A stretch of DNA of 64,000 bases from Betaproteobacteria bacterium (lineage in GTDB: Bacteria > Pseudomonadota > Gammaproteobacteria > Burkholderiales > Burkholderiaceae_C), in the NCBI GenBank assembly GCA_009921265.1, contig RFYV01000001.1, forward strand, positions 62,001 to 126,000, read 5' to 3'. The first letter of the stretch is position 1. Every line of letters begins with the position of its first letter. This document shows positions 1 through 10,323 of this stretch, in pieces. The notes beneath the pieces are model-generated. The model saw only the letters and a program-made list of their open reading frames with translations. It had not been told where the DNA came from and did no database searches. The position numbers and the translations under genes are program-made.

Positions 1-606
1 CAAGGACAAAACTGGCGTGACATCGTGCGATGGAACAATATTGACAACCCAAATAATTTAGAAGTCGGTCAAGTCTTGCGAGTTGTGCCACCAGGCACAA
101 CGGTGAACCCCGAAGGTGTGGTTGTTCGCCCAGTCACATCACCCACAACAACAACGTCCAATCAACCCCTTGCGGCAACAGAACCACAAAAGCCTGCTAA
201 CGCAGTTGCCCCACAACCGCCTACCGAACCCACAGAAGACGCGATTACTTTTGTTTGGCCTGCACAAGGCGGTGTCCTCACTGGTTTTGATGAGGCCAAA
301 AATAAAGGCATTGATATTTCAGGAAAAGCAGGTGACCCCGTGTTGGCGTCTGCCGATGGTCGCGTGGTGTATGCAGGCTCGGGTCTGAGGGGATACGGCA
401 ATCTGATTATTCTTAAACATAACAATACTTTTTTAACTGCATACGCACATAATCAAACAATTTTAGTGCGCGAAGATCAAAGTGTTAAACGCGGACAAAA
501 AATTGCTGAGATGGGCAATAGCGATGCTGATCAAGTCAAACTCCATTTTGAAATCAGACGCACGGGCAAGCCCGTCGATCCACTCAAATTCTTAGCTGCG
601 CGTTGA
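1..606 (+). CDS. nlpD: NlpD-like LytM (M23) lipoprotein, 5' end cut by window
   Basis: The open frame runs in from the left edge. The first residues (QNWRDIVRWNNI, then NLEVGQVLRV) are the end of a LysM peptidoglycan-binding repeat. A Pro/Thr/Gln-rich linker follows, then a C-terminal LytM/M23 domain (GYGNLIILKHN, TAYAHNQTILV, LHFEIRRTGKPVDPL). The zinc ligands of active M23 peptidases are missing: the usual HxGxDI reads KGIDIS, and only one His remains in the LHFE motif. This matches NlpD, which in E. coli does not cut peptidoglycan itself but activates the amidase AmiC during daughter-cell separation. rlmD starts about 20 bp downstream. The signal peptide and lipobox would lie outside the window. 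Confidence 0.85.
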   Translation, partial: QGQNWRDIVRWNNIDNPNNLEVGQVLRVVPPGTTVNPEGVVVRPVTSPTTTTSNQPLAATEPQKPANAVAPQPPTEPTEDAITFVWPAQGGVLTGFDEAKNKGIDISGKAGDPVLASADGRVVYAGSGLRGYGNLIILKHNNTFLTAYAHNQTILVREDQSVKRGQKIAEMGNSDADQVKLHFEIRRTGKPVDPLKFLAAR

Positions 607-626
607 CCTCGTATTGATTGTTCAAC

Positions 627-2030
627 ATGCAGGAAAAAAATAAAGTTTGGCCAGAACAATCATTGCTGATTGAATCTCTCGATTTAGACGCGCAAGGGAT
701 TGCGCATCGCGAAGATGGCAAGGTTGTTTTTGTGGATGGTGCGCTGCCCTTTGAAAGAGTCAGCGTCAATATCAATCGCAAAAAAAATAATTGGGAAAAA
801 GGTTCACTCACTCAAATTCATTTAGCCTCTTCTCAGCGGGTAACTCCAAAATGCAAGCACGCGGGCTATCACGCAGGTGCATGCGGTGGTTGCAAAATGC
901 AGCATCTCAACAGCCCCTCGCAAATTGCGGTCAAGCAACGCGTCCTAGAAGATAATTTATGGCACCTAGGAAAAATCAAACCTGATCTTATTTTGCGACC
1001 TATTCATGGCCCCAGCTGGGGATATCGATACAGGGCACGTCTATCTGTTCGTTTTGTCATTAAAAAACAAAAAGTGTTGGTGGGTTTTCATGAAAGAAAA
1101 AGCGGTTATGTAGCAGACATGGAATCTTGCGCTGTGTTGCCCGGACATGTGAGCGCCATGTTGATACCTTTGCGTGAAATGATTGGCAAGCTCGATACGC
1201 GAGATGCTTGCCCTCAAATTGAATTGGCGTGTGGAGACGATGTAACGGCCTTGGTTTTGCGTAATCTCGAACCCCTAACTGAGCGCGATCAAAACACATT
1301 ACAAGAATTTGCCCATCAATACCCTGTTCAGTGGTGGTTGCAACCCGGCGGTCTTGATTCGATTCATCTGATGGATTCTTCTCAATCGCTTTCACTTTCA
1401 TATTCATTACCCGAATTTGATATCCAAATGCCGTTCATGCCAACTGACTTTACGCAAGTCAATCCTTGGATTAATCGGGTGTTGGTTGCGCAGGCCTTAC
1501 AACTTTTAGCGGTTCAAAAGCAAGACAGAGTGATTGACTGGTTTTGTGGATTGGGTAACTTCACATTACCACTGGCAACGCAAGCAAAATCGGTTGTTGG
1601 TGTGGAGGGAAGCGCTCAGTTGATTCAGCGATCGAAAGAAAATTTTATCTTTAATCAAACCAAACGACAAACACTTGGATCGAACGCTTTGTGTGACGTG
1701 CAATTTAAAAGCAAAAATTTATTTGAAATCAATTCAAGTGAATTGCAAGAATTGGGCTTTGCCCATAAATGGCTCATTGACCCACCCAGGGAAGGTGCTT
1801 TTGAATTAATCAAAGCCTTGGTTGAGTTGATACAAAATAATGATTTAAGTAGTGACTGGAAGCCACCGTCGCGTATGGTGTATGTCAGTTGCAATCCTGC
1901 AACTTTGGCCAGGGACGCAGAGCTATTGGTAAATCAAGGGGGCTATGTATGCTCTCAAGCGGGTATTGTGAATATGTTTCCTCACACCGCCCACGTTGAG
2001 AGCATTGCCGTATTTGAAAAAGGAGATTAG
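627..2030 (+). CDS. rlmD: 23S rRNA (uracil-1939-C5)-methyltransferase RlmD
   Basis: SAM-dependent enzyme that methylates U1939 of 23S rRNA. Order: N-terminal TRAM domain (about residues 10-70), the [4Fe-4S] cysteines (C76, C86, C89 in [14 protein letters not shown], with a fourth Cys in MESCAVLPG), a SAM-binding fold ([13 protein letters not shown]), the DPPREGA motif, and the catalytic Cys in [12 protein letters not shown] near the C-terminus. The length, about 467 aa, is normal for RumA/RlmD. I start at the ATG at 627; a TTG three codons upstream is also in frame. The gene follows nlpD and its stop overlaps the stop of the convergent BI-1 gene. Confidence 0.93.
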   Translation: MQEKNKVWPEQSLLIESLDLDAQGIAHREDGKVVFVDGALPFERVSVNINRKKNNWEKGSLTQIHLASSQRVTPKCKHAGYHAGACGGCKMQHLNSPSQIAVKQRVLEDNLWHLGKIKPDLILRPIHGPSWGYRYRARLSVRFVIKKQKVLVGFHERKSGYVADMESCAVLPGHVSAMLIPLREMIGKLDTRDACPQIELACGDDVTALVLRNLEPLTERDQNTLQEFAHQYPVQWWLQPGGLDSIHLMDSSQSLSLSYSLPEFDIQMPFMPTDFTQVNPWINRVLVAQALQLLAVQKQDRVIDWFCGLGNFTLPLATQAKSVVGVEGSAQLIQRSKENFIFNQTKRQTLGSNALCDVQFKSKNLFEINSSELQELGFAHKWLIDPPREGAFELIKALVELIQNNDLSSDWKPPSRMVYVSCNPATLARDAELLVNQGGYVCSQAGIVNMFPHTAHVESIAVFEKGD

Positions 2031-2719
2031 TCTTTTTCGCCGCCCATGATGCCAAGCAAAACCAACAGGCTTTGGAAGACATTAACGATGTCCATGTAAA
2101 GCGTGAGCGTTGCGCTGATGTAATTGGTTTCACCGCCGTCTATGATTTGACGGATGTCATACAACATATAGGCGCTGAAAATGGCAATACCCATCATGGA
2201 GATGACCATCATTCCAATGGTTGAGCCTACAAAAATATTGATGATGCTACCCACCATCAATACGATGACACCAACAAAGAGCCATTTGCCCATGCCAGAC
2301 AAGTCACGCTTGATCACGGTTGACAAACTGGCCATTAAGAAAAACACACCTGCAGTGCCGCCAAATGCGGTCATGACTAACTCGGTGCCATTTTTGAAAC
2401 CCAGCACCATCGCAATCATTCTGGACAGCATGATGCCCATAAAAAAGGTGAAGCCAAGTAGGACGGGTACACCCGCGCCAGAGTTTTTGGTTTTTTCGAT
2501 GGCGAAGATGAAGCCAAATGTTCCAACCAAAAAGATCACCAAGCCCATGCCGCCCGACATCGCGTGGCTGAGTCCTGTGGATACGCCGAGCCAAGCACCC
2601 AAAACGGTGGGCAACATGCTCAATGCGAGTAGCCAGTAGGTATTTCTGAGAACGCGATTGCGTTGTGCGGCATCAAGGGGTGCGTAGGAATAGTCAAAAT
2701 TTTGAACTTGATCGTTCAT
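2027..2719 (-). CDS. Bax inhibitor-1 / YccA family inner-membrane protein
   Basis: A hydrophobic protein of about 230 aa with roughly seven membrane spans, beginning [16 protein letters not shown], a typical BI-1/YccA N-terminus in beta-proteobacteria. In E. coli, YccA interacts with the FtsH protease; other members are proposed pH-sensitive calcium leak channels. I chose the ATG at 2719 because GGAG lies nine bases upstream, rather than a start 13 codons earlier. The gene converges on rlmD with a 4-bp overlap, leaving no room for a terminator. Family assignment is firm; exact function is not known. Confidence 0.85.
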   Translation of the reverse strand: MNDQVQNFDYSYAPLDAAQRNRVLRNTYWLLALSMLPTVLGAWLGVSTGLSHAMSGGMGLVIFLVGTFGFIFAIEKTKNSGAGVPVLLGFTFFMGIMLSRMIAMVLGFKNGTELVMTAFGGTAGVFFLMASLSTVIKRDLSGMGKWLFVGVIVLMVGSIINIFVGSTIGMMVISMMGIAIFSAYMLYDIRQIIDGGETNYISATLTLYMDIVNVFQSLLVLLGIMGGEKD

Positions 2720-2878
2720 GTCAGTCTCCAATAAACCTGCACATGCAGATGTCACCATTTTAGAACCTTAAAGCTTCACAAAGTCAATAAGCAAACAAAT
2801 TGAGGGGTCATTCGGAAGGGTTAAAGGGGCTAATTGCGGTTATTCTCAGGTTTTTTAATCATCACAGAGACTTTTTTC

Positions 2879-3283
2879 ATGAAAACGAAATCATTTTTAG
2901 AATTGTCCGACGTCAAAAAGATTGCTCAGGCCGCAGAAGCAGAAGCCTTGAAAAACAATTGGGCCGTATGCATTGCCATTGTTGATGATGGCGGTCATTT
3001 GTTGTGGCTACAAAGACTCGATGGCGCAGCACCCATGTCTTCTCACATGGCGCCTGCCAAGGCTAAAACTGCAGCCTTGGGCAAACGAGAAAGCAAAATT
3101 TATGAAGACATGATTAACGCAGGACGTTATTCATTTTTAAGCGTGCCTTTTATTGAGGGCTTACTTGAAGGCGGCGTACCTATTTTGAAAGATGGTCAAT
3201 TGCTTGGAGCGGTTGGCGTGAGTGGTGTGAAATCAATAGAGGATGCACAAATTGCCAAAGCAGGTATTGCCGCGTTGGGTTAA
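2879..3283 (+). CDS. GlcG/HbpS (DUF336) family protein
   Basis: A small soluble protein of 134 aa with the GlcG/HbpS signature: AIVDDGGHLLWLQRLDGA near the N-terminus, KAKTAALGKRES in the middle, and a glycine-rich C-terminal part (GGVPILKDGQLLGAVGVSG). Family members are small alpha/beta proteins. Some bind haem (HbpS) and others sit in glycolate or diol utilisation operons (GlcG, PduO C-terminus); the role here is unknown. The start at 2879 drops an upstream in-frame extension that has no support. It stands alone between the BI-1 gene and the convergent ppsR, whose stop abuts its own stop with no gap. Confidence 0.8.
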   Translation: MKTKSFLELSDVKKIAQAAEAEALKNNWAVCIAIVDDGGHLLWLQRLDGAAPMSSHMAPAKAKTAALGKRESKIYEDMINAGRYSFLSVPFIEGLLEGGVPILKDGQLLGAVGVSGVKSIEDAQIAKAGIAALG

Positions 3284-4105
3284 TCAATAAATCAATCGTT
3301 CGGGTCTGATTTCTTGAAGAATTGTCGTTGCGATTTCTTCGATACTTTTGGTGGTGGTTGATAGCCATCGAATGCCCGACCTGCGCATCATGGCTTCAGC
3401 TTCACGTACTTCCATGCGACAGTTTTGCAAACTCGCATAGCGTGAGTTGGGCCGGCGCTCGTTTCTAATTTCGCTCAAACGTTCGGGTTGAATAGTGAGG
3501 CCAAAAATTCGTTTGATATGCGGTTGCAAGGATTGTGGAAGTTGTTGTCTTTCAAAATCTTCAGGAATGAGTGGGTAATTGGCTGCTTTGAGACCGTGCT
3601 GAAGCGCCAAATAAAGGCTGGTTGGGGTTTTCCCACTGCGACTCACCCCCACCAAAATAACGTCAGCCAGGTTGAGATCTACATTCAGTTGGCCGTCGTC
3701 GTGAGCCAAACTGTAATTGATGGCCTCGATGCGATCGTGATAGGCCTGACTTTTACTCACATCTGAAAATCGTCCAATGCGGTGATTCGATGTAATTCCA
3801 AGTTCTTTTTCGAGGGGGTTCACAAAAGTCCCAAACATGTCCATCAGCATGCATTGCGTATTACTTTCAATGACCTGAAAGACTTCAGCGTTTGCTAAAG
3901 TAGTAAAAACAATAGGCCTTTTGCCTTCAGACTCTGCCGTGTGGTTGATTTGCCGCACCACCTGCTGGGCCTTGTTGACAGTGTCAATAAATGGCAAGCG
4001 AACGTGACGCGGTTGTATTTCAAATTGTGCCAAGATGGCGTTGCCAAATGTTTCGGCTGTGATACCGGTTCCATCCGATACAAAAAAAACAGTGCGATTG
4101 GCCAT
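3284..4105 (-). CDS. ppsR: PEP synthase regulatory protein (kinase/pyrophosphorylase)
   Basis: A 273-aa PpsR/DUF299 protein. It begins with the family motif [14 protein letters not shown] and carries a P-loop GVSRSGKT at residues 153-160, followed by TPTSLYLA. These bifunctional enzymes inactivate PEP synthase by ADP-dependent phosphorylation of a Thr next to the catalytic His, and restore it by Pi-dependent, PPi-forming dephosphorylation. The target ppsA is transcribed divergently 188 bp away, the usual arrangement in beta- and gamma-proteobacteria. No anomalies in length or motifs. Confidence 0.95.
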   Translation of the reverse strand: MANRTVFFVSDGTGITAETFGNAILAQFEIQPRHVRLPFIDTVNKAQQVVRQINHTAESEGKRPIVFTTLANAEVFQVIESNTQCMLMDMFGTFVNPLEKELGITSNHRIGRFSDVSKSQAYHDRIEAINYSLAHDDGQLNVDLNLADVILVGVSRSGKTPTSLYLALQHGLKAANYPLIPEDFERQQLPQSLQPHIKRIFGLTIQPERLSEIRNERRPNSRYASLQNCRMEVREAEAMMRRSGIRWLSTTTKSIEEIATTILQEIRPERLIY

Positions 4106-4200
4106 GACTATCCTAGGCTAAGACGGGTTGAAGCAAACTACAATATCAACCATTATCCAAATTTCTGTATGCCTTTAACTCATTTCCTTATAAAGCAACA

Positions 4201-4224
4201 AAAACACCCGTCGGGACGTGTTTT
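4201..4224. promoter_or_regulatory. Inverted repeat between ppsR and ppsA
   Basis: AAAACAC (4201-4207) is mirrored by GTGTTTT (4218-4224), with a GC-rich centre that contains CCCGTCGGG. It lies in the 188-bp divergent promoter region. It could be an operator or a transcript hairpin; there is no T-run directly behind it on the plus strand. No known regulator consensus is recognised. Confidence 0.35.
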
Positions 4225-4293
4225 AGGCATGCTCGCTTCCTCCCTAACAATACGGGATGAAGTTGTGACGTTTTTAAACTCTGGAGCATCCCT

Positions 4294-6693
4294 ATGTCTG
4301 CACTATTTGGCTCGACCGCCTTGGTCGTTCCGTTTGAAAACCTGAGAATGACCGATGTCGAGGTTGTGGGCGGTAAAAACGCAAGCCTTGGCGAGATGAT
4401 TTCACAATTACCGCAAGGTGTGCGTGTCCCGACAGGTTTTGCAACAACAGCCCATGCGTTTCGTGAGTTTTTAAAACACGATCATTTAAGCGATCGTATT
4501 CAAAAAAAACTCGCTGCACTCGACACCGATAATCTGCATGACTTGGTAAAAGTAGGCGCTGAAATTCGCCAGTGGGTGATGAATCAAGCTTTCCCCATTG
4601 ATCTTGAAAAAGCGATTCGTGCTTCTTTTGAAACATTGAGCGAAGGACGCGCCGACGCATCATTTGCAGTGAGATCTTCTGCCACCGCAGAAGATTTGCC
4701 AGACGCATCATTTGCAGGTCAGCAAGAGACATTTTTAAATGTCACGGGCATCGAGGATGTGTTGCACAAAATGCGTGAAGTATTTGCTTCGCTCTACAAC
4801 GATCGCGCCATCAGTTATCGTGTTCACAAAGGCTTTGCGCACGATGGCGTTGCTCTTTCTGCGGGTGTTCAGCGAATGGTCCGATCTGATTTGGGCTGTG
4901 CGGGTGTGATGTTCACCATCGATACCGAGTCTGGCTTTGAAGATGTTGTGTTTATTACTTCCAGTTATGGTTTGGGTGAAACGGTAGTACAAGGCGCTGT
5001 CAATCCTGATGAGTTTTATGTGCACAAACCCATGCTTCGCGCAGGGAATCGATCGGTAATCAGACGCAACCTCGGATCAAAATTAATTCAAATGACGTTT
5101 GCAAGTCCTGATGAAAAAAAATCATCGGGCAAATTGGTCAAGACTGAAGGTGTGCCCGTTGAAATGCGCAATCGATATTCATTAACCGATCAAGAGGTTG
5201 AGCAATTGGCCACTTACGCATTGGTGATTGAAAAACATTATGGTCGTCCCATGGATATTGAGTGGGGCAAAGACGGCATTGACGGACAAATTTATATTTT
5301 GCAAGCCAGACCCGAGACCGTCAAAAGTCAGCAAAAGGGAAAAGCCGAATTGCGCTACAAACTCAAGTCTTCAAGCGCTGTGTTAGCAGAGGGTAGAGCC
5401 ATTGGTCAAAAAATCGGAACGGGTCCTGTTCGATTGGTGCACAGCATCAGTGAGATGGATCAAGTGCAAGCGGGCGACGTGTTGGTCACTGACATGACCG
5501 ATCCCAATTGGGAACCTGTGATGAAACGTGCAAGTGCCATCGTCACCAATCGCGGAGGACGAACCTGTCATGCGGCCATTATTGCCCGTGAACTGGGAAT
5601 ACCTGCCGTTGTAGGTTGTGGTGATGCTACCGGAAAATTAACAACTGGAACTTTGGTTACGGTCAGTTGTGCGCAAGGCGATACAGGATTTATTTACGAT
5701 GGTTTATTAGAAGTCGAAGTGACTGAAGTTCAGCGCGGTGAGATGCCCAGCATCAAAACAAAAATAATGATGAATATTGGTAACCCACAATTGGCATTTG
5801 ACTTTGCGCAATTGCCCAATGAAGGTGTGGGCTTGGCGCGATTGGAATTCATCATCAACAACAACATCGGTGTTCATCCAAAAGCAATTTTGGAATACCC
5901 ACATGTGGATGCGGATCTCAAAAAGGCTGTTGAGTCAGTGGCTCGTGGGCATTCATCGCCACGCGCTTTTTATGTGGACAAGGTCACAGAAGGTATCGCC
6001 ACGATTGCAGCAGCATTTTGGCCCAAAACGGTGATTGTTCGATTGTCTGATTTCAAATCGAATGAGTATCGAAAATTAATAGGTGGAAGTCGTTACGAGC
6101 CCGAAGAAGAAAATCCAATGTTGGGTTTTAGGGGCGTGGCGCGTTATCTCAGCAAAGACTTCGGCGAAGCTTTTGCCATGGAGTGCGAAGCACTCACGCG
6201 CGTGAGAAAAGACATGGGTTTAACCAATGTTCAAATCATGGTGCCGTTTGTCAGAACGTTATCGCAAGCCGATCGCGTGATTCAATTGTTGGCGCAACAT
6301 GGGCACGTGCGTGGTGAAAATCAACTGAAAGTCATCATGATGTGTGAAGTGCCTAGCAACGCAATTTTGGCTGAAGACTTCTTAAAATATTTTGATGGTT
6401 TTTCAATTGGCTCTAACGATTTAACGCAACTCACCTTGGGATTGGATCGTGACTCGGGCCTTGATTTGCTTGCGGCCGATTTTGATGAGCGCGACCCCGC
6501 TGTCAAAGCCATGCTCATCCGAGCTATTGATGCATGTATATCTGCTGGCAAATATGTGGGTATTTGTGGACAGGGCCCGAGCGACCATCCTGACTTTGCC
6601 ATTTGGTTAACACAAAACGGCATTGCGTCGATCTCACTCAACCCCGATAGCGTAGTTTCGACTTGGCAATCGTTGGCTAAGTCCATGGTTTAA
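4294..6693 (+). CDS. ppsA: Phosphoenolpyruvate synthase
   Basis: A 799-aa enzyme that converts pyruvate, ATP and water to PEP, AMP and phosphate for gluconeogenesis. The N-terminal ATP-grasp domain shows [10 protein letters not shown] and [22 protein letters not shown]. The central phosphohistidine domain has [14 protein letters not shown] with the catalytic His at residue 426, next to the Thr that PpsR phosphorylates. The C-terminal PEP-utilising TIM barrel has [11 protein letters not shown] and GICGQGPSD with the catalytic Cys at about residue 758. Full length. Immediately downstream are a small membrane protein (3-bp gap) and a symporter, so uptake of a gluconeogenic substrate may be co-transcribed. 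Confidence 0.96.
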   Translation: MSALFGSTALVVPFENLRMTDVEVVGGKNASLGEMISQLPQGVRVPTGFATTAHAFREFLKHDHLSDRIQKKLAALDTDNLHDLVKVGAEIRQWVMNQAFPIDLEKAIRASFETLSEGRADASFAVRSSATAEDLPDASFAGQQETFLNVTGIEDVLHKMREVFASLYNDRAISYRVHKGFAHDGVALSAGVQRMVRSDLGCAGVMFTIDTESGFEDVVFITSSYGLGETVVQGAVNPDEFYVHKPMLRAGNRSVIRRNLGSKLIQMTFASPDEKKSSGKLVKTEGVPVEMRNRYSLTDQEVEQLATYALVIEKHYGRPMDIEWGKDGIDGQIYILQARPETVKSQQKGKAELRYKLKSSSAVLAEGRAIGQKIGTGPVRLVHSISEMDQVQAGDVLVTDMTDPNWEPVMKRASAIVTNRGGRTCHAAIIARELGIPAVVGCGDATGKLTTGTLVTVSCAQGDTGFIYDGLLEVEVTEVQRGEMPSIKTKIMMNIGNPQLAFDFAQLPNEGVGLARLEFIINNNIGVHPKAILEYPHVDADLKKAVESVARGHSSPRAFYVDKVTEGIATIAAAFWPKTVIVRLSDFKSNEYRKLIGGSRYEPEEENPMLGFRGVARYLSKDFGEAFAMECEALTRVRKDMGLTNVQIMVPFVRTLSQADRVIQLLAQHGHVRGENQLKVIMMCEVPSNAILAEDFLKYFDGFSIGSNDLTQLTLGLDRDSGLDLLAADFDERDPAVKAMLIRAIDACISAGKYVGICGQGPSDHPDFAIWLTQNGIASISLNPDSVVSTWQSLAKSMV

Positions 6694-6696
6694 TAA

Positions 6697-6909
6697 ATGC
6701 AACATCTTGTAAACACTTCATCTCTTTCGATACGAACGGTGTTGTGTTTGCTTGTATTGCTCATCATCACAACGGTTGCCCTTTATTGGGTTTGGCTTTA
6801 TCCAACTTCAACGCGTGAACATTTTTGGTTAAGTCAAATTATTCCTTTGATTTATCTCGTTATTATTTATTGGGGGGCGAAGCCATTGCAGTCTCATCAT
6901 GATGAATAG
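6697..6909 (+). CDS. Small two-span membrane protein, probable symporter partner
   Basis: A 70-aa hydrophobic protein with two predicted membrane helices (about residues 12-32 and 43-61), starting three bases after the ppsA stop. Its 3' end overlaps the following symporter start by 11 bp, so the two are probably translationally coupled. In many bacteria a small two-span protein (DUF485 or DUF4212 type) precedes a large sodium:solute symporter. The position fits that role, but I do not recognise either family's motifs in this sequence. Confidence 0.65.
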   Translation: MQHLVNTSSLSIRTVLCLLVLLIITTVALYWVWLYPTSTREHFWLSQIIPLIYLVIIYWGAKPLQSHHDE

Positions 6910-8914
6910 CAATGTTTGGAATGGTCGATGTGTGCTGGTGGGTGTGATTTCGGTCGTTCTTTTAACGATCGCAATGGTGACCGCTGATCAATGGGGTGTT
7001 TCAAAAAGTTTAATCAATAGTTTTTTCTTGATCATTTCATTGATTGGTTATGCGGTTGTTGGAATGGTTTGTCGAACATCGCAAGCGGATCAATATTACG
7101 TGGCTGCACGAGAAGTCACTGCGCATTACAACGGCATGGCTACTGCAGCAGATTGGATGTCTGCTGCTTCCTTTATTGGCCTCACAGGTTTGCTTCTTGC
7201 CGACGGTTATGTGGGCGACGGACAAAAACCAGGTGGACTGGCCTATGTTTTAGGTTGGACGGGTGGTTTTTGTTTGTTGGGTTTGTTGTTCGCTGCAAAG
7301 CTCAATCAAACGCAGTCGATCACCATACCTGAAATGCTGGGTGTTCGTTTTGACAGTGCTATTGTTCGATGGATTGCCGCATGGGGTGCAATTTTGTGTT
7401 CTAGCGTTTATTTGGTGGCGCAAATTTACGGTATTGGTTTGGTTGCATCCTTGTTATCGGGCCTTACTTTTGAGTTGGGTGTTTTTCTTGCGCTAGGTGG
7501 TGTTTTGTTATGCTCTTTTTTGGGCGGTATGCGCGCCGTTACTTGGACGCAAGTGGTTCAATGCGTGGTTATTGTGTTTGCAATGTTGAGTATTGCAGTG
7601 GCTGTCTCTTGGCGCTCCCAAGGTCATCCTTTTGTACCCTTGGCAGCTGATCAAGCGATGCAAGAAATTAATGAACGAGTCGACTATTTAAAGACCAACT
7701 TGGGCGAAGTGACAACTCAACTTGCAATTAAAAATCGAATCGCCGTTTTGGATCAAAAAATACAATCACCCGATGCGGCGCATCAATTAGAGAAACAAGA
7801 AATTGGTCAAAAAATTGAAAAATTAAAAGCAGAGAACGGCCCTCTGCGTGATTTGCATCGATTTGAAATGAGCATTGCTTGGCGAGACTCAACGAGTGAG
7901 CGCCTAGTGGAGTCATGGAAAAAAGAGCGCGCAGAAATTTTGAATAATTTATCAAGACCCGTTGGGTTTCAAGCTTTTTTTGAAGCGGAAACTTCTGGCA
8001 AAGGTTTGATGAACACACTGGCCTTGGTGTTTTGTTTGATGACAGGCACGGCTGCATTGCCGCATTTATTAATTCGCTCGTTCACAGCCGTTTCTCCCAC
8101 GCAGGCCAAACGATCGATTGTTTGGGCTTTGATGTTTGTGGTGATTGTTTATTTATCGGCCAGTGCATTGGCCGTCATGCTCAAAAATGCGGTGTTGTTT
8201 GAATTAATTGGATCATCCATGTTGCAGTTGCCCGAGTGGGCGGATCAACTCAAGATGAAAAAACTAGCGTTGTTGTCCATCACTGATTGGAATTTGGATG
8301 GCATTGTTCAAAGCGGTGATATCCGCTTTGGTAGTGATTATTTGGTGTTGGCGGCGCCTGAGATTCTTCATGTATCGCCAGTCTTCACAGGTTTGATCGC
8401 CGCTGGCGCACTCGCTGCCGCTCTGTCGACAGCCGATGGTTTGTTACTCACTATCTCTAATGCATTGGCGCATGATTTGTATTTTGAAACTTTTAGCGCT
8501 AGTGTGACCCCACTTCGACGTGTCATGCTGAGCAAAATATTGTTGATGGTCGTTGCTCTGGTTGCAGCTTGGGTCGCTACCAACCAACCTGTTGATATTT
8601 TATTTTGGGTCGCTTGCGCTTTTTCTTTGGCAGCCGCCACGTTTTTTCCGGTGATGTTGTTAGGCTTTCATTGGACGGGTGTTACGCGTTCTGGGGCGAT
8701 TGCTGCGATGCTTGGCGGACTGGGTATTACTTTATATTACATTTTTGTTAATCAACCTTGGGTTCAAACCAAGTTGGGTTTAAGTTCAGATCAAACCCTT
8801 TGGTGGGGATTGGAGCCTATATGCGCTGGCATTTGGGGCGTTCCATCGGGGATTGTTCTGGGCGTTGTTGTGAGTCTGCTGACTCGAGCTAAAAAGGTTT
8901 TAAACCAGTTATAA
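6899..8914 (+). CDS. Sodium:solute symporter (SSF), large form with coiled-coil insert
   Basis: A 671-aa multi-span membrane protein of the SSF/ActP family. The N-terminal part has [21 protein letters not shown] and EMLGVRFDS, and the conserved [26 protein letters not shown] lies in the second half. Between the N-terminal and C-terminal membrane blocks is an unusual hydrophilic insert (about residues 248-355), rich in heptad-like Glu/Lys/Leu and probably coiled coil. This is typical of the VC_2705-type subfamily, which has a separate small subunit. The substrate is probably a short carboxylate such as acetate (inferred from family and from ppsA upstream). Tandem ATGs at 6899 and 6902 leave the start uncertain by one codon. 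Confidence 0.82.
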   Translation: MMNSNVWNGRCVLVGVISVVLLTIAMVTADQWGVSKSLINSFFLIISLIGYAVVGMVCRTSQADQYYVAAREVTAHYNGMATAADWMSAASFIGLTGLLLADGYVGDGQKPGGLAYVLGWTGGFCLLGLLFAAKLNQTQSITIPEMLGVRFDSAIVRWIAAWGAILCSSVYLVAQIYGIGLVASLLSGLTFELGVFLALGGVLLCSFLGGMRAVTWTQVVQCVVIVFAMLSIAVAVSWRSQGHPFVPLAADQAMQEINERVDYLKTNLGEVTTQLAIKNRIAVLDQKIQSPDAAHQLEKQEIGQKIEKLKAENGPLRDLHRFEMSIAWRDSTSERLVESWKKERAEILNNLSRPVGFQAFFEAETSGKGLMNTLALVFCLMTGTAALPHLLIRSFTAVSPTQAKRSIVWALMFVVIVYLSASALAVMLKNAVLFELIGSSMLQLPEWADQLKMKKLALLSITDWNLDGIVQSGDIRFGSDYLVLAAPEILHVSPVFTGLIAAGALAAALSTADGLLLTISNALAHDLYFETFSASVTPLRRVMLSKILLMVVALVAAWVATNQPVDILFWVACAFSLAAATFFPVMLLGFHWTGVTRSGAIAAMLGGLGITLYYIFVNQPWVQTKLGLSSDQTLWWGLEPICAGIWGVPSGIVLGVVVSLLTRAKKVLNQL

Positions 8915-8960
8915 TGTTTGGTTTTCCCTTGCCACACTGCAACACGACGCTGCGGGTGGC
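8910..8960 (+). promoter_or_regulatory. rpsF operon promoter -10 and leader hairpin
   Basis: A perfect TATAAT (8910-8915) overlaps the stop codon of the symporter gene. The leader behind it can fold: GCCAC (8931-8935) pairs with GTGGC (8956-8960), and inside it GCA (8939-8941) pairs with TGC (8951-8953). No good -35 is seen at 17 bp. The hairpin sits where S6:S18 autoregulatory leaders occur in other bacteria, but the conserved bulge of that motif is not evident. AGGAGAG precedes the rpsF ATG. Confidence 0.5.
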
Positions 8961-8981
8961 TTTAATCCTCAAGGAGAGTCC

Positions 8982-9347
8982 ATGCGTCACTACGAAATCA
9001 TCCTGATGATCCATCCTGATCAAAGCGAACAGGTTCCCGCAATGCTCGAGCGCTACAAGAGCATGATTGTTGCCGGCGGCGGTGCAGTGCACCGTGTCGA
9101 AGACTGGGGTCGCCGTCAACTCGCTTACATGATCAACAAACTAGCCAAGGCCCATTACTTGTGCGTCAACATCGAAGCCAATCAGGCTGTGATGGCTGAA
9201 CTCGAACATGCGTTCAAGTTCAATGACGCTGTATTGCGTCACCTCACCGTGTCAAAGAAAAAGGCCGATACAGGTCCTTCTTCCATGATGAAAACTGTGG
9301 AGCGCGAGGAAGCTCGCAAGGCTCAACAAGCCGAATTCCAAGCCTAA
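8982..9347 (+). CDS. rpsF: 30S ribosomal protein S6
   Basis: A 121-aa protein beginning [18 protein letters not shown], the classic S6 N-terminus, followed by [28 protein letters not shown]6 binds the central domain of 16S rRNA as a heterodimer with S18. The start is set by AAGGAGAG upstream. It heads the rpsF-rpsR-rplI operon. The C-terminal tail is short and charged; no polyglutamate run is seen. The next gene is rpsR after only 61 bp, so the priB gene usually found here is missing. Confidence 0.97.
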   Translation: MRHYEIILMIHPDQSEQVPAMLERYKSMIVAGGGAVHRVEDWGRRQLAYMINKLAKAHYLCVNIEANQAVMAELEHAFKFNDAVLRHLTVSKKKADTGPSSMMKTVEREEARKAQQAEFQA

Positions 9348-9408
9348 TTTTGAGTGCCGCTTAAGGTATTCATCAACTCAGTTTTAACCCGATTCATAGG
9401 AGGCCCTC

Positions 9409-9690
9409 ATGGCCACGTTCAAAAAATTTAACAAAGATAAGCGCCCCAAGCGCAACACGCAATCATTGCTTTTCAAACGCAAGCGCTTTTGTCGCTTCAC
9501 AGTCACTGGTGTCGAAGAAATCGACTACAAAGACGTGGACACTTTGCGTGATTTCATTGCAGAAAATGGCAAGATTATTCCTGCTCGCTTAACTGGCACT
9601 CGTGCTATTTATCAGCGCCAACTCAATACCGCTATCAAGCGTGCGCGCTTTTTGGCTATGTTGCCTTACAGCGACCAGCACAAAATTTAA
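9409..9690 (+). CDS. rpsR: 30S ribosomal protein S18
   Basis: A 93-aa protein with the S18 core ([45 protein letters not shown]). The basic N-terminal extension ([21 protein letters not shown]) makes it longer than the 75-aa E. coli protein, as is common in Burkholderiales. A strong ribosome binding site (AGGAGG) precedes the ATG. It partners S6 on the small-subunit platform. It is co-transcribed with rpsF and rplI, which follows after 11 bp. Confidence 0.97.
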   Translation: MATFKKFNKDKRPKRNTQSLLFKRKRFCRFTVTGVEEIDYKDVDTLRDFIAENGKIIPARLTGTRAIYQRQLNTAIKRARFLAMLPYSDQHKI

Positions 9691-9701
9691 GGAGTCACAC
9701 C

Positions 9702-10154
9702 ATGCAAATTATTCTGCTCGATAAGGTTGTGAACCTTGGTAATTTAGGTGATATCGTTCGTGTTAAAGACGGATACGCTCGTAATTATCTCATTCCTGCT
9801 GGACGTGCACGTCGTGCCACAGAAACTGCGATTAAAGAGTTTGAAGCCAAACGCACCGAACTCGAAAAAATGGCAGCCGAAAAATTAGCTGTTGCAACCG
9901 CGCAAGGCGAAAAACTAAAAGGCACGATTGTCAAAATCACTCAAAAAGCGGGTGTGGATGGTCGCTTGTTTGGTTCGGTCACGACGTTTGATATTGCTGA
10001 AGAATTAGGTAAAATGGGCTTTGAAGTTGCAAAAGCAAATGTCCGCCTTACTTCTGGTCTCATCAAAACAGTGGGCGATGCAAAAATTCATGTGGTGTTA
10101 CATACCGATATGATTATCGAAGTCACGGTTTCCGTGTATGGCGAAACAGCATAA
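9702..10154 (+). CDS. rplI: 50S ribosomal protein L9
   Basis: A 150-aa protein with the conserved N-terminal L9 domain ([30 protein letters not shown]), a long connecting helix rich in Lys/Glu/Ala, and the C-terminal domain ([36 protein letters not shown]). L9 binds domain V of 23S rRNA and helps keep the reading frame. Last gene of the ribosomal operon; a clear intrinsic terminator follows 20 bp after its stop. Confidence 0.97.
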   Translation: MQIILLDKVVNLGNLGDIVRVKDGYARNYLIPAGRARRATETAIKEFEAKRTELEKMAAEKLAVATAQGEKLKGTIVKITQKAGVDGRLFGSVTTFDIAEELGKMGFEVAKANVRLTSGLIKTVGDAKIHVVLHTDMIIEVTVSVYGETA

Positions 10155-10174
10155 ATAGTGTGCGTTTTGCGATG

Positions 10175-10199
10175 GCCGCTCTTTGGAGCGGCTTTTTTT
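10175..10199 (+). terminator. Rho-independent terminator of rpsF-rpsR-rplI
   Basis: Perfect 7-bp stem GCCGCTC / GAGCGGC with loop TTTG, followed by seven T residues (10193-10199). It lies just behind rplI and separates the ribosomal operon from dnaB. Confidence 0.9.
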
Positions 10200-10244
10200 C
10201 GGCAAAGAATAAAAAAGACCGCATTTCCCCAAGCAATACAAGAC

Positions 10245-10265
10245 TTATACACAGCATCATCCACA
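10245..10265 (+). promoter_or_regulatory. Two DnaA-box-like 9-mers upstream of dnaB
   Basis: TTATACACA (10245-10253) matches the DnaA box consensus TTATNCACA exactly. A second copy, TCATCCACA (10257-10265), differs at one base and lies in the same orientation with a 12-bp period. Both are in the 170-bp region between rplI and dnaB, 60-80 bp before the dnaB start. They could let DnaA control dnaB transcription. Nothing else here resembles an origin (no AT-rich 13-mers, no dnaA or parAB). Confidence 0.45.
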
Positions 10266-10323
10266 GACATGAGATGACAGAGAGCCATTTAACCGATAGC
10301 ATAGTTGATATCTAAGGAAGTTC

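Noticed and set aside
2181-2639. 152-codon plus-strand frame opposite the BI-1 gene
   Set aside because: Shadow of the membrane protein on the opposite strand; low-complexity Ile/Pro/Lys/Thr composition and no ribosome binding site.
10200-10323. Chromosomal replication origin
   Set aside because: Only two DnaA-like boxes, no dnaA/dnaN/parAB context and no AT-rich unwinding repeats; it is the dnaB promoter region.
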